DNA of 64,000 nt from Ahaetulla prasina (taxonomy: Eukaryota > Chordata > Lepidosauria > Squamata > Colubridae): positions 231,721,794 through 231,785,793 of the forward strand of contig NC_080540.1 of NCBI RefSeq assembly GCF_028640845.1, in the 5' to 3' direction. A program made the position numbers and the translations under genes. Below, piece by piece: positions 1 through 8,791 of the stretch (within the stretch, counting starts at the first letter, position 1; each line of letters opens with the position of its first letter). The notes under the pieces are model-generated. The model made no database searches. It was not told the DNA's origin and was given only the letters and a program-made list of their open reading frames with translations.

Positions 1-112
1 TGTTTAAGAAAATGTTGGATAGCCATTTGTATGAAATGGTGTAGAGTTTCCTGCCTGGGCAGGGGGTTGGACTAGAGGTCCCTTCTAACTTGTCATTATG
101 TTATGTTATGTT
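1..112 (+). mobile_element. CR1 LINE 3' end (truncated by window edge)
   Basis: The 3' end of a CR1-type LINE. The last codons of the reverse-transcriptase ORF, reading into FKKMLD-like sequence and stopping after a Glu-Met-Val-type end, are followed by the short CR1 3' UTR with the characteristic block around 'gcagggggttggacta' and 'ggtccctt'. It ends in a short ATGTT repeat, the usual simple tail of CR1. The same terminal block recurs at 34380, 50700, 56700 and 61820. Only the 3' end is present because the window starts here. Confidence 0.8.
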
Positions 113-222
113 AAGGTTTGTGGACTTCAATGCCCAGAATTCCTCAGCCTGCATGGCAGGCTGGGGAATTCTGTAAGTTGAAGTCCACAGGTCTTAAAGT
201 TACCAAAATTGGACACCCCTGA
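113..222. mobile_element. Palindromic MITE (partial left end)
   Basis: A short palindromic element. A 'gtggacttcaa' arm and its inverse 'ttgaagtccac' surround a central 'ggcaggctggggaattc' loop, and the right end reads 'ggacacccctg'. It belongs to the same family as the copies at 6544, 6825, 28111 and 38246, where complete copies show an 8-bp target duplication. The left terminus has been lost against the CR1 tail. Confidence 0.6.
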
Positions 223-1080
223 TTTAGATAATTGCCAAATGCAGAGGTTCTTGGAGACATCATCATGTCTTCAATCAATTTTTGGAATGTTTACAAAATA
301 GTTAAAATTGTTAGTAGAAAGTCAGACAATCTACTTCAAAACAAAAGTAGAAGTCCATATTTCAGAGTGGCCACACTAAGAAATAAGGCCCTTATGTGAA
401 GTACATGCTCTTTTAATAATTTATGGCTTCAGAGTTTCTCATGAAAAGCAGAAAGGATGGTCTCTGATACAGCCACAATGACAGATGCAATGCATGCACT
501 AATGAAACTAATCTCATGAGGATGACACAAAGGAGCAGGAAGTTTCTAATTAGATGCCATTTTAGAAAAAAAAATAGCCATCGTTTTATTTATTACAGAC
601 ATTACCCCTCCCTTCCTACCAAATACCTATGTGAAAACAATTTCTGATTAGTAAGTTCCATATTCTGTGTATCTTAGGCAATTACTTGTCTTTATGTCAG
701 AAATGATCTCCCCAAATAGTTTGACATTTCATCTATTGAAATGACTATAGCACACATGTCTCTAAGCAAGATAAAAGCCTTTCATCTCACTAATGCAACA
801 GTAGTATGTCATTTGGCAAATCTGATATGTCCCATTGTGAAAAGAGAGTTTCCTTTGGCGTAGCTTATGATTTGAAGAAAAGCACTATGTCGAAGAGAAT
901 GAAAGTGAGTCAACGCAAATGGGGCTCTAGCAACCAAATCTGGGACTTTCTTCTTTTTGCAAAGAAAAAAAAAAACAATTTGTAAACTCTATAAAGGGAG
1001 AAAAAAATCATTTCAGTCAGAATGGAAGCTTTTCTAATTAAAAACATTGCAGTATTATTTGGATATGCATAAGAATATTC
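223..1080. other. Unique AT-rich sequence, no feature recognised
   Basis: I see no open frame with coding character, no recognisable repeat and no RNA gene here. A short ORF near 910-1113 on the minus strand is low-complexity (poly-Phe from a poly-A run) and is not credible. Confidence 0.6.
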
Positions 1081-1083
1081 TTG

Positions 1084-1172
1084 AAGTTGAAACTCAAATA
1101 CTTTGGCCACCAAATGAGAAGAGATATTGGGAAAAAAATCAAGGCAAAAGGAGAAGAGGAAAGGAGAGGATG
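1084..1172 (+). mobile_element. Bov-B (RTE) LINE 3' fragment
   Basis: The translation resembles the C-terminal Bov-B block 'LKYFGH.MRR' followed by the basic G/R/K-rich stretch. The same block is seen at 39083 and, inverted, near 57100. The copy is degraded. The piece at 2453-2545 looks like a Bov-B 3' terminus and may be the rest of the same insertion, separated by later LTR insertions. Confidence 0.6.
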
Positions 1173-1179
1173 TGATCAG

Positions 1180-1262
1180 GAGTCCTTGGTGCTCTTTGAG
1201 CTTGGCTGTTTTCTTACAGACGTTTCATTACCCAACTAGGTAACCTCATCAGTGCTAGAAGG
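1180..1262 (-). ncRNA. Penelope-like terminus with small hammerhead ribozyme core
   Basis: On the minus strand the core reads CTGATGA (1252-1246), then a hairpin pairing GTTACC with GGTAAT around a TAGTTG loop, then GAAAC followed directly by GTC (1226-1219). This is the conserved hammerhead arrangement with stem III essentially missing. That layout is known for the small ribozymes of Penelope-like retroelements, which are reported to work as dimers. Degraded or split relatives occur at 7588-7687 plus 8480-8535 and at 50580-50830. The ribozyme call rests on motif and pairing only. Confidence 0.65.
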
Positions 1263-1417
1263 TAGCACTGTTCAATCTGAGCTTTCTCCTTTACTGAGGA
1301 TGAGATGACTAGATAGTGTCATGGTGAGCATGGATATTGGGACTCAGGCCCAAGTAGGTAGTAATAAACTTAGTCCGTGGAAAAACAAACTTTATTTGAA
1401 CAGCTGGGAATTACTTC

Positions 1418-1968
1418 TGTTGTGACCCAGGGTCCTGGACCCGGACTCCTAGACTCGGATGATTCAGAAAGTGAGGGAGAAGACCTGGCAAGCCCTGTTT
1501 CTCTTGAGCCCTTTCCCTCCCTGGCACCCACTCAAAGGGAGGAGGAGGGGCCGGCAAGACCTGATTCCCTGGAGCTTTCTTCTGATTTGGCAACGCCCCA
1601 AGAACAGTTTTGGAGTGATGCAAGACTGTGCAGACGTGATCGGCGTGCGCAGCAGCGGAAGAGTTGGGGGAAAGTCAAGTCATAATTGTCATGCAGTGAC
1701 ATCTACAGAGACTATAAATAGGAGGCGGGACTTCCTGGTTTTTTGTCTTGGACAAAGCAATGAATTGGCGCGGGCTAACTGTCTCAATGGAGGGAAGAAT
1801 ATATTCGTGAGTAATTCTGGCCTTATCTATAATTTCCTCGTTATCTCCAGAAACTTGGCAGGCCCGTGGGTAGACGTGGCCAGGACATATATCTATGTAA
1901 ATAAAAGGAGAAAAGAAGGCCTCTGACTGACTCTTTGCTGGGAGTATTAGGGGGAGGGAAACAGAACA
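1418..1968 (+). mobile_element. Solo LTR A (plus), TSD ACTTC
   Basis: A 551-bp element starting TGTTGTGACCC and ending CAGAACA. It is flanked by perfect 5-bp direct repeats ACTTC at 1413-1417 and 1969-1973. A TATAAATA box lies at 1713-1720 and an AATAAA signal at 1900-1905, so U3, R and U5 are all present. It is inserted in older LTR B. No internal region or second LTR is present, so it is a solo LTR left by recombination. The family (Gypsy or endogenous retrovirus) cannot be decided from the LTR alone. Confidence 0.85.
1419..1685 (+). pseudogene. U3-embedded acidic ORF tail in LTR A
   Basis: The frame is open from the first full codon of the LTR (Val-Val-Thr) for 88 codons to a stop before the TATA box. 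The product would be acidic in its first third (a DSDDSESEGE run), then Pro/Leu/Ser-rich, and ends in a basic W.DARLCRRDRR-like stretch. In a full provirus this would be the C-terminus of an ORF running from the internal region into the 3' LTR. In a solo LTR it has no natural start, so it is listed as a pseudogene. Parallel frames occur in the LTRs at 2447, 8479, 45236, 60170 and 61103. Confidence 0.45.
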
Positions 1969-2452
1969 ACTTCATTCCCAGCATCGTTCAAAGTAAAACA
2001 AATGCCTCCCAACACAAATTCTTGAGTTATCTCACAAACCTTAGTCCAATTAGGCAAACTGCCAAAGGCCCTTCCTGGCAAACATCCAGAAGCCACAAAA
2101 ACAAAGAAAATACGAAGCAGAGGACGAAGCAGAAGATGCAGCTACAATGTTGTTTTCTGGCAAAGCTGAAACACCAGTGCTGGTTTGTTTTAAACCTTAT
2201 GGGAGGGGCCAATCATCTCTTGCCCCTACTCCCGAGTTGTCTTCTCTGCTTGAGCTGCTCTTGCCTTCTGGCAGCTCTTCTCATGTGTGCATTAGGAACA
2301 GTCTCCTCTTGTTCCTCTGCCTCACCACTATCAGTCTCTTGAGGCTCTGGAGTCCGCACCTCACTTCCCGATGGCCCTGGCCTCACCTCAGCCTCATCAC
2401 TGTCCGACTCCTTTGTCAGCTCCATAGGCTGCTGATGGACCACAACACTGGG

Positions 2453-2545
2453 TTTGGGTAAACTCCGAGAGACAGTGGAGGACAAGATGACCATGGCCTC
2501 CCGAGGAATTGGGCATGACTTAGCAACTGAACAACAACAAGGATA
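2453..2545 (+). mobile_element. Bov-B LINE 3' terminus
   Basis: 'gagacagtggaggaca' followed by 'catggcctcccgaggaat' and 'ggcatgacttagcaactg', then ACAACAACAA, matches the well-known Bov-B 3' end (compare 39280-39328). It lies directly after LTR B. Confidence 0.65.
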
Positions 2546-2780
2546 TTCCTGTTAATGATATTGATAGAATATTAACAGAATTTTTATTCTACTTTCATAC
2601 CTGCAGTATTGAGTCTTTATAAGAAAGATCTTAGAGACATCTTCCAATCTATAAAGGGGCCAAGTGGCATTTATTTGATAATTTTACCCCTTTCAATTTG
2701 AGTACAATAGATTTAGGTTGGTGGGACCTATTACCACTGTCTCCATGCTACGTCTCATGTATATTTTGCAGACACATTAC

Positions 2781-2917
2781 CAGTGGTGGGATTCAAGTAA
2801 TTTAACAACCGGTTCTCTGCCCTAATGATTTCTTCCAACAACCAGTTTGCCAAACTGCTCAGAAAGTTAACAACTGGTTCTCCTGAAGTGGTGCGAACTG
2901 GCTGAATCCCACCACTG
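2781..2917. mobile_element. hAT MITE, TSD CACATTAC
   Basis: A 137-bp element with near-perfect terminal inverted repeats (CAGTGGTGGGATTCA and TGAATCCCACCACTG). It is flanked by exact 8-bp direct repeats CACATTAC at 2773-2780 and 2918-2925, diagnostic of hAT transposition. Subterminal 'aaccggttc' motifs are present near both ends. It has no coding capacity. It is the same length and family as 15773-15909. Confidence 0.93.
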
Positions 2918-2925
2918 CACATTAC

Positions 2926-3630
2926 TAAATGTTTGTGGGCATGATAGTTAACAATATAGCAACATAATTTTGTATTGTCTCATTAATGTTTGGAATAGTT
3001 GGGTATATTCAATGGCAGGCTTTATGGTCTTGGAATGTGATCCAAAGGAGAAAAAGAACCTCACATCCATTAAATAAACTTTTCAGAAAGCAAAGGATAG
3101 CATAAAGAAGATAAAACATAGAGAAAGATGGGTAAGTCAAATATCATTTGCCAGGAAGCAGGATGCAATGGCACATAGACTGCATCCCTGCTGGAAATAA
3201 AGAGAAATGGTACAAATGAAAAGAAATAGCTAGGAAAACCTGAAGCTTCTGCAGTCTGGAAAGATAGAAAGCAAATGGTACATTATCACAGCAGATGAGC
3301 ATTAAGCTACAATTGGAATACTTGGAACAATTATGAAGTGTGTTTTCACAGAGGAAACATGATGTAACAGCAGTCAAGATGAGGAATTATCTCATTACCG
3401 GGATGACATTGTAGAATGATTGGTGGAGAGCAAAATGGCATTGCAGAGAAGGTTAGAAATCAGGTACAGAGATGAGCAGATTAAGATAGCGAGGATACCA
3501 CCTTGAGAAATGTGTAGACAAAATCCCATACATTCAGAAAGCAATCCCTCCCCTTTTAACTATTTTAACAACTAGACAAGAAAAGTGTTCCTGGTAGCTT
3601 CAAAGCTAATTATGTGGTAAAAGTCAGAAA
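2926..3630. other. No feature recognised
   Basis: AT-rich sequence without a convincing ORF, repeat or RNA gene. Confidence 0.5.
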
Positions 3631-3631
3631 A

Positions 3632-3962
<331 letters not shown>

Positions 3963-3964
3963 TA

Positions 3965-4160
3965 TGTTTATATATATGTTTTCTGAGGTTTTCGTGGGTG
4001 TTTGTATGTAGGTCTTTGGTTATTCGGGTTTTCTCCCACGTAAAATTGGAAGTGCCTTGGCGACGTTTCGACGAAGTCTCATTCGTCATCTTCAGGCTTC
4101 AGCTTCGTGCTTCTGGGAGCAATGTGTGATTGCAGCTGTTTCTTCCTTTTTAACTGTTAG
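3965..4160 (-). mobile_element. Penelope-like element terminus (minus) with hammerhead core at 4062-4095
   Basis: On the minus strand: CTGAAGA (4095-4089), a 6-bp perfect stem GACGAA/TTCGTC around TGAGAC, then GAAAC-GTC (4069-4062). This is followed by the conserved downstream block ('ccaattttacgtgggaga', 'aaccaaagacctacat'). The same block appears in plus orientation at 4190 and 4490. Hammerhead cores in such termini are established for Penelope-like elements. Stem III is absent, as in the small dimer-acting class. Confidence 0.8.
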
Positions 4161-4189
4161 TGGGGGTTTGAACTGATTGGGTGGGAGCT

Positions 4190-4259
4190 TGGCTGTTGAA
4201 ACGTCGCCAAGACACTTCCAATTTTACGTGGGAGAAAACCCGAATAACCAAAGACCTAC

Positions 4260-4262
<3 letters not shown>
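4190..4262 (+). mobile_element. Penelope-like terminus fragment (plus)
   Basis: Starts at 'gttgaaacgtcgcc', so it holds only the 3' half of the hammerhead core (GAAAC-GTC) and the conserved downstream block. It ends in the (TG)n tract at 4265. The junction with the minus copy to its left lies near 4160-4190. Confidence 0.75.
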
Positions 4263-4304
<42 letters not shown>

Positions 4305-4355
4305 TGTGTATATATGTGTATGTGTGTGTGTATATATGTGTATATATATATATGT
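4263..4355. repeat. (TG)n/(TA)n microsatellite
   Basis: A TG dinucleotide run with interspersed TATATG units between two inverted Penelope fragments. Confidence 0.95.
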
Positions 4356-4434
4356 AGATTTGTTTTCTGAGGTTTTCGCGGGTGTTTGTATGTAGGTCTT
4401 TGGTTATTCGGGTTTTCTCCTGCGTAAAATTGTT
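4356..4434 (-). mobile_element. Penelope-like terminus fragment (minus)
   Basis: The reverse complement of the distal part of the Penelope terminus ('aaccaaagacctacat' block). It stops at 'gcgtaaaattg' and abuts the plus copy that starts at 4435. Confidence 0.75.
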
Positions 4435-4582
4435 AAAAAGGAAGAAACAGCTGCAATCACACATTGCTCCCAGAAGCACAAAGCTGAAGCCTGAAGATGA
4501 CGAATGAGACTTCGTTGAAACGTCGCCAAGACACTTCCAATTTTACGTGGGAGAAAACCCGAATAACCAAAGACCTACATAT
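4435..4582 (+). mobile_element. Penelope-like terminus (plus) with hammerhead core at 4491-4524
   Basis: CTGAAGA (4491-4497), stem II GACGAA/TTCGTT with one G-T wobble (4498-4516), then GAAAC-GTC (4517-4524), and the conserved downstream block to 4582. A short (TA)(TG)n tract follows. Together with the three neighbouring fragments it forms alternating minus/plus pairs. Confidence 0.8.
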
Positions 4583-4585
4583 ATG

Positions 4586-4624
<39 letters not shown>

Positions 4625-4625
4625 A
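4583..4625. repeat. (TA)n(TG)n microsatellite
   Basis: Dinucleotide run directly following the Penelope terminus. Confidence 0.9.
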
Positions 4626-4840
4626 GCTATCTAACAGATAATCATTTCTTACCTGAAACTTGGTGACTCATTCTACAGGATAGGGCCTATCTACAATCAC
4701 TGTTTTGCATAGATGCTGCAGTACTTGATGGAAAAGATGGAACTGGCCAGAATTATCCAGACCATTGTGAAGGAGTAAAGCTTGCTGAAAAAAAAGTTAT
4801 TGTATATTGTATAATCCCCTTGAATTGTTAAATTTGCATC

Positions 4841-5037
4841 TATAGAATAGAATAATAGAGTTGGAAGAGACCTGCAACCCTCTGATCAGGCAGGAAACCT
4901 TACACCATTTCAGATAAATTGTTGTCCAATCTCTTCTTTAAAATCTCCAGTGATGGAGCACTCACAACTTCTTAAGGCAAACTGTTCCACTGATTGATTG
5001 TTCTCACTGTCAGGAAACTTCCCCTTATTTCTAGTTC
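4841..5037 (-). mobile_element. CR1 LINE 3' part (minus), split by L3 LINE
   Basis: The reverse complement carries the CR1 end motif ('agttggaagagacc', 'gatggagcactcacaactt'). The CR1 continues at 5372, so the L3 element between them is a younger insertion. Confidence 0.75.
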
Positions 5038-5371
5038 TCTAGAAACAGTTTTTTTCCCGAAGGCCATCAGTCTGCTAAACAAATAATTCCATCAACACTG
5101 TCCAACTATTTACTAAATCTGCACTACTATTAATCTTCTCATAGTTCCCATCACCAATCTCTTTCCATTTATGACTGTATGACTGTAACTTTGTTGCTGG
5201 CAATCCTTATGATTTATATTGATATATTGACCATCAATTGTGTTGTAAATGTTGTACCTTGATGAAGGTATCTTTTCTTTTATGTACACTGAGAGCATAT
5301 GCACCAAGACAAATTCCTTGTGTGTCCAATCACACTTGGCCAATAAAAAAAAATTCTATTCTATTCTATCT
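5038..5371 (+). mobile_element. L3/CR1-type snake LINE 3' end with (TATTC)n tail
   Basis: Carries the end of the ORF (FFPKA-like, then the 'ctgctaaacaaataatt' block), the 3' UTR ending 'cacttggccaataaaa', and a short TATTC tail. Same family as 20290-20812 and 33727-33895. Inserted into CR1. Confidence 0.85.
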
Positions 5372-5690
5372 ATTCTCTCCTTCATAAGTTTCCATCCATT
5401 GCTTCTTGTGCTGCCTTCAGGTACTTTGGAGAATAGGCCCATTCCTCTCCCCTTTAGGGCAGCCCCATAGATATTGGAAGACTGCTTTCATGTCACCTCT
5501 CTTTATTGGACTAGACATACCCAATTCCTGCAACTGTTCTTTATACTGTATGTTTTAGCCTCCAGTCTCCTAATAATTTTTGCTGCTCTTCTCTGCACTC
5601 TTTCTAGAATCTCAATATCCTTTTTGTATTGTGGCAACCAAACCTCTCTGCCACATTTTTAAAAATAAAACTCTTCTATTTCATTAATTA
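5372..5690 (-). mobile_element. CR1 LINE ORF2 C-terminal part (minus)
   Basis: The reverse complement encodes decayed CR1 reverse-transcriptase C-terminal sequence (the ERVQRR / RGLEAK region seen intact at 33985-34368). It continues the CR1 fragment at 4841-5037 across the L3 insertion. Confidence 0.75.
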
Positions 5691-6540
5691 TAAAGAATTT
5701 AACCATTGGCATATTATGATTTTGACAGGATTCTATGGTACTCTTATTAAATGCCTACTATGGAAAGTAGTTTTCTGTTCATCTAGTCTCAAGAAGGTTC
5801 TTTTAACTTTCCAGTTTATCTTTGGCTTTGCGGTTGTTTCTTTGTCATTGCTAGACAAGAAAAATGGACCATAATAATTTCTTCCCCTTTAACAATCTGT
5901 GGAGATATGGTCACATGCCATAAAGAAGTTTGGTGCCCCCCCCCCCAAAGCCCAGAGGATTTCAGCCACCAAAATTAACTTCTGTATTTTTCAGAAACAC
6001 TATTTGTTAGTTTTCTATGACATAAATATGGAATTAATACCACACTTAAGAACAAGCTCATAAGATGAGCAAATTAAGATGTTTATTAGGGAAATTATTT
6101 ACATGATGGCATAATGTGTTGCTTTTCAAACAGAGGGAGAAGATTGCTTAAATGTACGATTCTCAGCTTAAATATGCAGAGTTGCAGTTTGTACAATACA
6201 TGAGAGAGTTTTTTTCCTCAACAAAATACTTAACTCTCAATAATGTTTGCCTCAGATAAGACTTCCTTAAAACTCTAGTCAAACCCTCACCAGCAGGGAC
6301 GCAAGCTATATAACAGGGTTTTTTTTTAAAAAAAATATTCATCCTGCTGCTCTTAGTTCCTAGGATAATTAGGATAATGCAACTCCTACTTGTTGAAATG
6401 CTCCATGTCTTCAGGCAAAGGGCTTGTACAACCCTACTTCAGAGATATCCTGCTTCATTCAGCTGTCAGCTGCATCAGCTGTTTTTCAAGTGAGATTGTC
6501 TCTGATTTTAAAGCAGGGAGCTTCAGTACATGGCCCTCTA
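5691..6540. other. No feature recognised
   Basis: AT-rich, probably unique sequence with a C9 run near 5938. No coding or repeat signal that I can support. Confidence 0.5.
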
Positions 6541-6543
6541 GAT

Positions 6544-6702
6544 TAGGGATGTCTAGCCTTGATAACTGTAATACCTGTGAACTTCAACTCCCAGAATTCC
6601 CCAGTCAGCATCCTGGGAGTTGAAATCCCAGCCAGCATTCTGGGAATTCTGGGAATTGAAGTCCACAGGTATTAAAGTTGTCAAGATTGGACACTCCTGC
6701 TC
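6544..6702. mobile_element. Palindromic MITE, TSD CTCTAGAT/CTCTAAAT
   Basis: Left end 'tagggatgtctagccttg' and right end 'gtcaagattggacactcctg' are inverted. The arms contain 'cttcaactcccagaatt'. It is flanked by 8-bp near-repeats differing at one base. Same family as 6825-6959. Confidence 0.75.
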
Positions 6703-6824
6703 TAAATGTTTCTGATAATTTCATAACCGCTAACAGGCATATCCCATAATCGCTAACAGGGACATCCTAAGGTGGTGGATGTTTGGTAGTTGTAGTTTAA
6801 CAACCAAATGGCCATAATATATGG

Positions 6825-6959
6825 CAAGGGTCTCCAACCTTGGTCCCTTTAAGACTTGTGGATTTCAACTCCCAGAGTTCCTCAGCCAGCTTTGCTGGCT
6901 GAGGGACTCTGGGTGTTGAAATCCACAAGTCTTAAAGGGACCAAGGTTGGAGACCCCTG
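6825..6959. mobile_element. Palindromic hAT-type MITE, TSD ATATATGG
   Basis: A 135-bp almost perfect palindrome. CAAGGGTCTCCAACCTTGG at the left is the inverse of the right end CCAAGGTTGGAGACCCCTG apart from one base. Flanked by exact 8-bp repeats ATATATGG (6817-6824 and 6960-6967). It would fold into one long hairpin. Non-coding. Confidence 0.93.
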
Positions 6960-7587
6960 ATATATGGTACCTATCCTGCTTTAGGTCTTCATAAACCTGG
7001 AGCTCTCTTCTCCCTAGCCACCAACTCTGGTCTTCTTCCAATCATCAGCTGAAACTTTTGTCCCATTAAGGAAGTTGCCTAATATATAACAGCAAAGCCA
7101 AGCTTTGCTGCAAAGCTATTTATATTATAATCTTGTTGAGAAGTAACTCAAAGTAACTGTTAAAAAGCATAAATAAATAAATATCTATAAATACAAAATC
7201 TCTTCACCTTTCTCCAAGATCCTTCTCAACTCAGTTGGGATCAGAAAGAATCTCAACTATTTGCCTACCAGAATTTGACCAGAGTCCTTCCTGGCCATTC
7301 TACCAATGTCATGAAACATGCGGTCTTGGTATATAAGCAGAGATTGATATCAGGGTATTTATCTCTTACTCATATAGATAACAGGATGGATTGTATTCCA
7401 AATCATTAAATAACCTACTGGTAGAACTTGAATAAGACAGAAGATATCCTACATATGAGGTGGATCATCTAAGTTATATTGCTCGTATTGCACCACACTC
7501 AAGAGATATGTGATCGAAGAAGCAAGAGAACAAAAGAAACATGGAACAGAGAGAAAATGAGAATATTTGTAGTTCAGGGCTGAAATG

Positions 7588-7687
7588 AGGAGTCCTTGGC
7601 CCTCTCTGAGCTTGGTTTTTTTCTTGCAGACATTTCATTACCTAACTAGATAACATCATTGGTGAGCACTGATGAAGTTTGGGTAAT
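7588..7687 (-). mobile_element. Penelope-like terminus, head-to-head pair
   Basis: The minus strand carries a degraded hammerhead core (CCAATGA for CTGATGA, stem, GAAAT-GTC) with the conserved 'caagctcagag' flank. Immediately to its right a plus-oriented core starts (CTGATGA at 7669-7675). That core is interrupted by LTR C and resumes at 8485 with GAAAGTC. Confidence 0.65.
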
Positions 7688-8479
7688 TGTTTGGACTCAA
7701 TTGATGCTCGCAAGGCAGAGGTTACTTAGAATATGTTTATTGCACACTTAACACAGTGCTAAATGACCCTCCAATGGGCTGGTGAAGCTATGCCCCAGCC
7801 CTCAGTTTTCCCTTCGTCCAAATTCCCTGATTTCATGAATTAAGTCCTAGCCAACCCATGAAGCAAAGAGGGAAGTCACAATACCCACAAGTACCAAATC
7901 TGCAACACAAGTCCAAGGTTCCAAAAACCAAAGCATGGTTCCAGAGTCCAAAGTCAGAGAGCCAAGTCCAAAGTCCACAAACGGTCTGAAGTTCAGAGCC
8001 AAGAAACATGATTTAAGATTCATAAGGCACTATTTACAAAATCTGGAAAGGTACATATGAAAGAAAACAGATGTTCCCAACAAACACACCTTCTCCCAGC
8101 ATCCAGCTAAATCACCCCATCCCAGGTATTCCTTGTGAGAGGGACAGAGCTGCTTTTTCAGGAGCAATCTCACCAACCTCCTCTGTGCCTCCATCCACTC
8201 TGTTCTTCACACCCATGGATCAGGCAGGGGAGGCAGCTGTTCTTCATCAGAGGTGATCTGCAGTCTGTCATTGTCACTGGACCTCTGCAGCTGATCCTCT
8301 CCAGCAGGCAGCTCTTCACCCAGTTGGCCACTCCTCCCAATGCCGGACCGGCCTGGGACTGCATTGTCTCTGGGCCCTGGATTCTCTGGGCACTCCAGGA
8401 ATCTGTACCATTCCACTTGGATGCTCCCAGTTCCAACATCTCCTCCTCCTCTGAACTGGGGTCCAATGGGATCATCACA
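7688..8479 (-). mobile_element. Solo LTR C (minus), TSD GTAAT
   Basis: A 792-bp element. The minus strand starts TGTGATGATCCC at 8479 and ends GAGTCCAAACA at 7688. It is flanked by exact 5-bp repeats GTAAT (7683-7687 and 8480-8484). An ATAAAC polyadenylation-like signal lies near the 3' end. It interrupts a Penelope terminus inside its hammerhead stem, so it is younger than that element. Confidence 0.85.
8170..8478 (-). pseudogene. U3-embedded ORF tail in LTR C
   Basis: Open from the first full codon of the LTR for about 102 codons. It begins with a short hydrophobic/Pro segment and an acidic SSEEEE run and ends with a His/Arg/Gly/Trp-rich tail. It occupies the same phase relative to the LTR start as in LTRs A, B, E, F and G, but its sequence is the most divergent. 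A second long frame overlaps it on the same strand. Confidence 0.35.
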
Positions 8480-8484
8480 GTAAT

Positions 8485-8535
8485 GAAAGTCTACAAGAAA
8501 ACCACCAAGCTCAGAGATCACCAAGGAACCATCAG
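8485..8535 (+). mobile_element. Penelope-like terminus continuation (plus)
   Basis: 'gaaagtctacaagaaa' and 'accaagctcagagatcacc' continue the plus-strand terminus that was cut at 7687 by LTR C. Confidence 0.65.
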
Positions 8536-8634
8536 AAAAGGAAGTATCTGGATATGCATTGCTGATGTTTGTCCCTTCTAAGCCCTGTGTTCCAGATGAA
8601 TGGGACGTGGGAGAGGTGACATAGGCCAAAGGCT

Positions 8635-8743
8635 TATTCCTTTCATTATATCCAATTAATATAGTTATTACATATTTATGCTTATATATATGCTTATATA
8701 TAGTAATTTTGTGCTTATGCTTATATATACTGTTGTAACAAAA

Positions 8744-8790
<47 letters not shown>

Positions 8791-8791
8791 A
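8635..8791 (+). mobile_element. Retroposon 3' end with (AAAT)n tail
   Basis: 'actgttgtaacaaaataaa' followed by about 50 bp of (TAAA)n. The inverse 'ttttgtcacaacagtatac' occurs at 12853, so this is a repeated 3' terminus. I do not recognise the family. Confidence 0.5.

Larger units (their letters stand above)
1335..2447 (-). mobile_element. Solo LTR B (minus), interrupted by LTR A
   Basis: Sequence 1335-1417 plus 1974-2447 aligns, reverse-complemented, with the LTR at 61103-61704. Both share the 3' terminal block ('actcaggcccaagtag' on the plus strand here), the U5/R region with 'ttgccaaaggc', and a 5' terminus ending 'ggaccacaaca'. The U3 start at 2447 is TGTTGTGG. LTR A interrupts it with its own TSD, so B is older. 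A reading frame open from the second base of U3 (2446 down to 2213) encodes an acidic tail similar to that of LTR F, ending in an ARRQEQ-like basic stretch. The left terminus is decayed. Confidence 0.75.
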
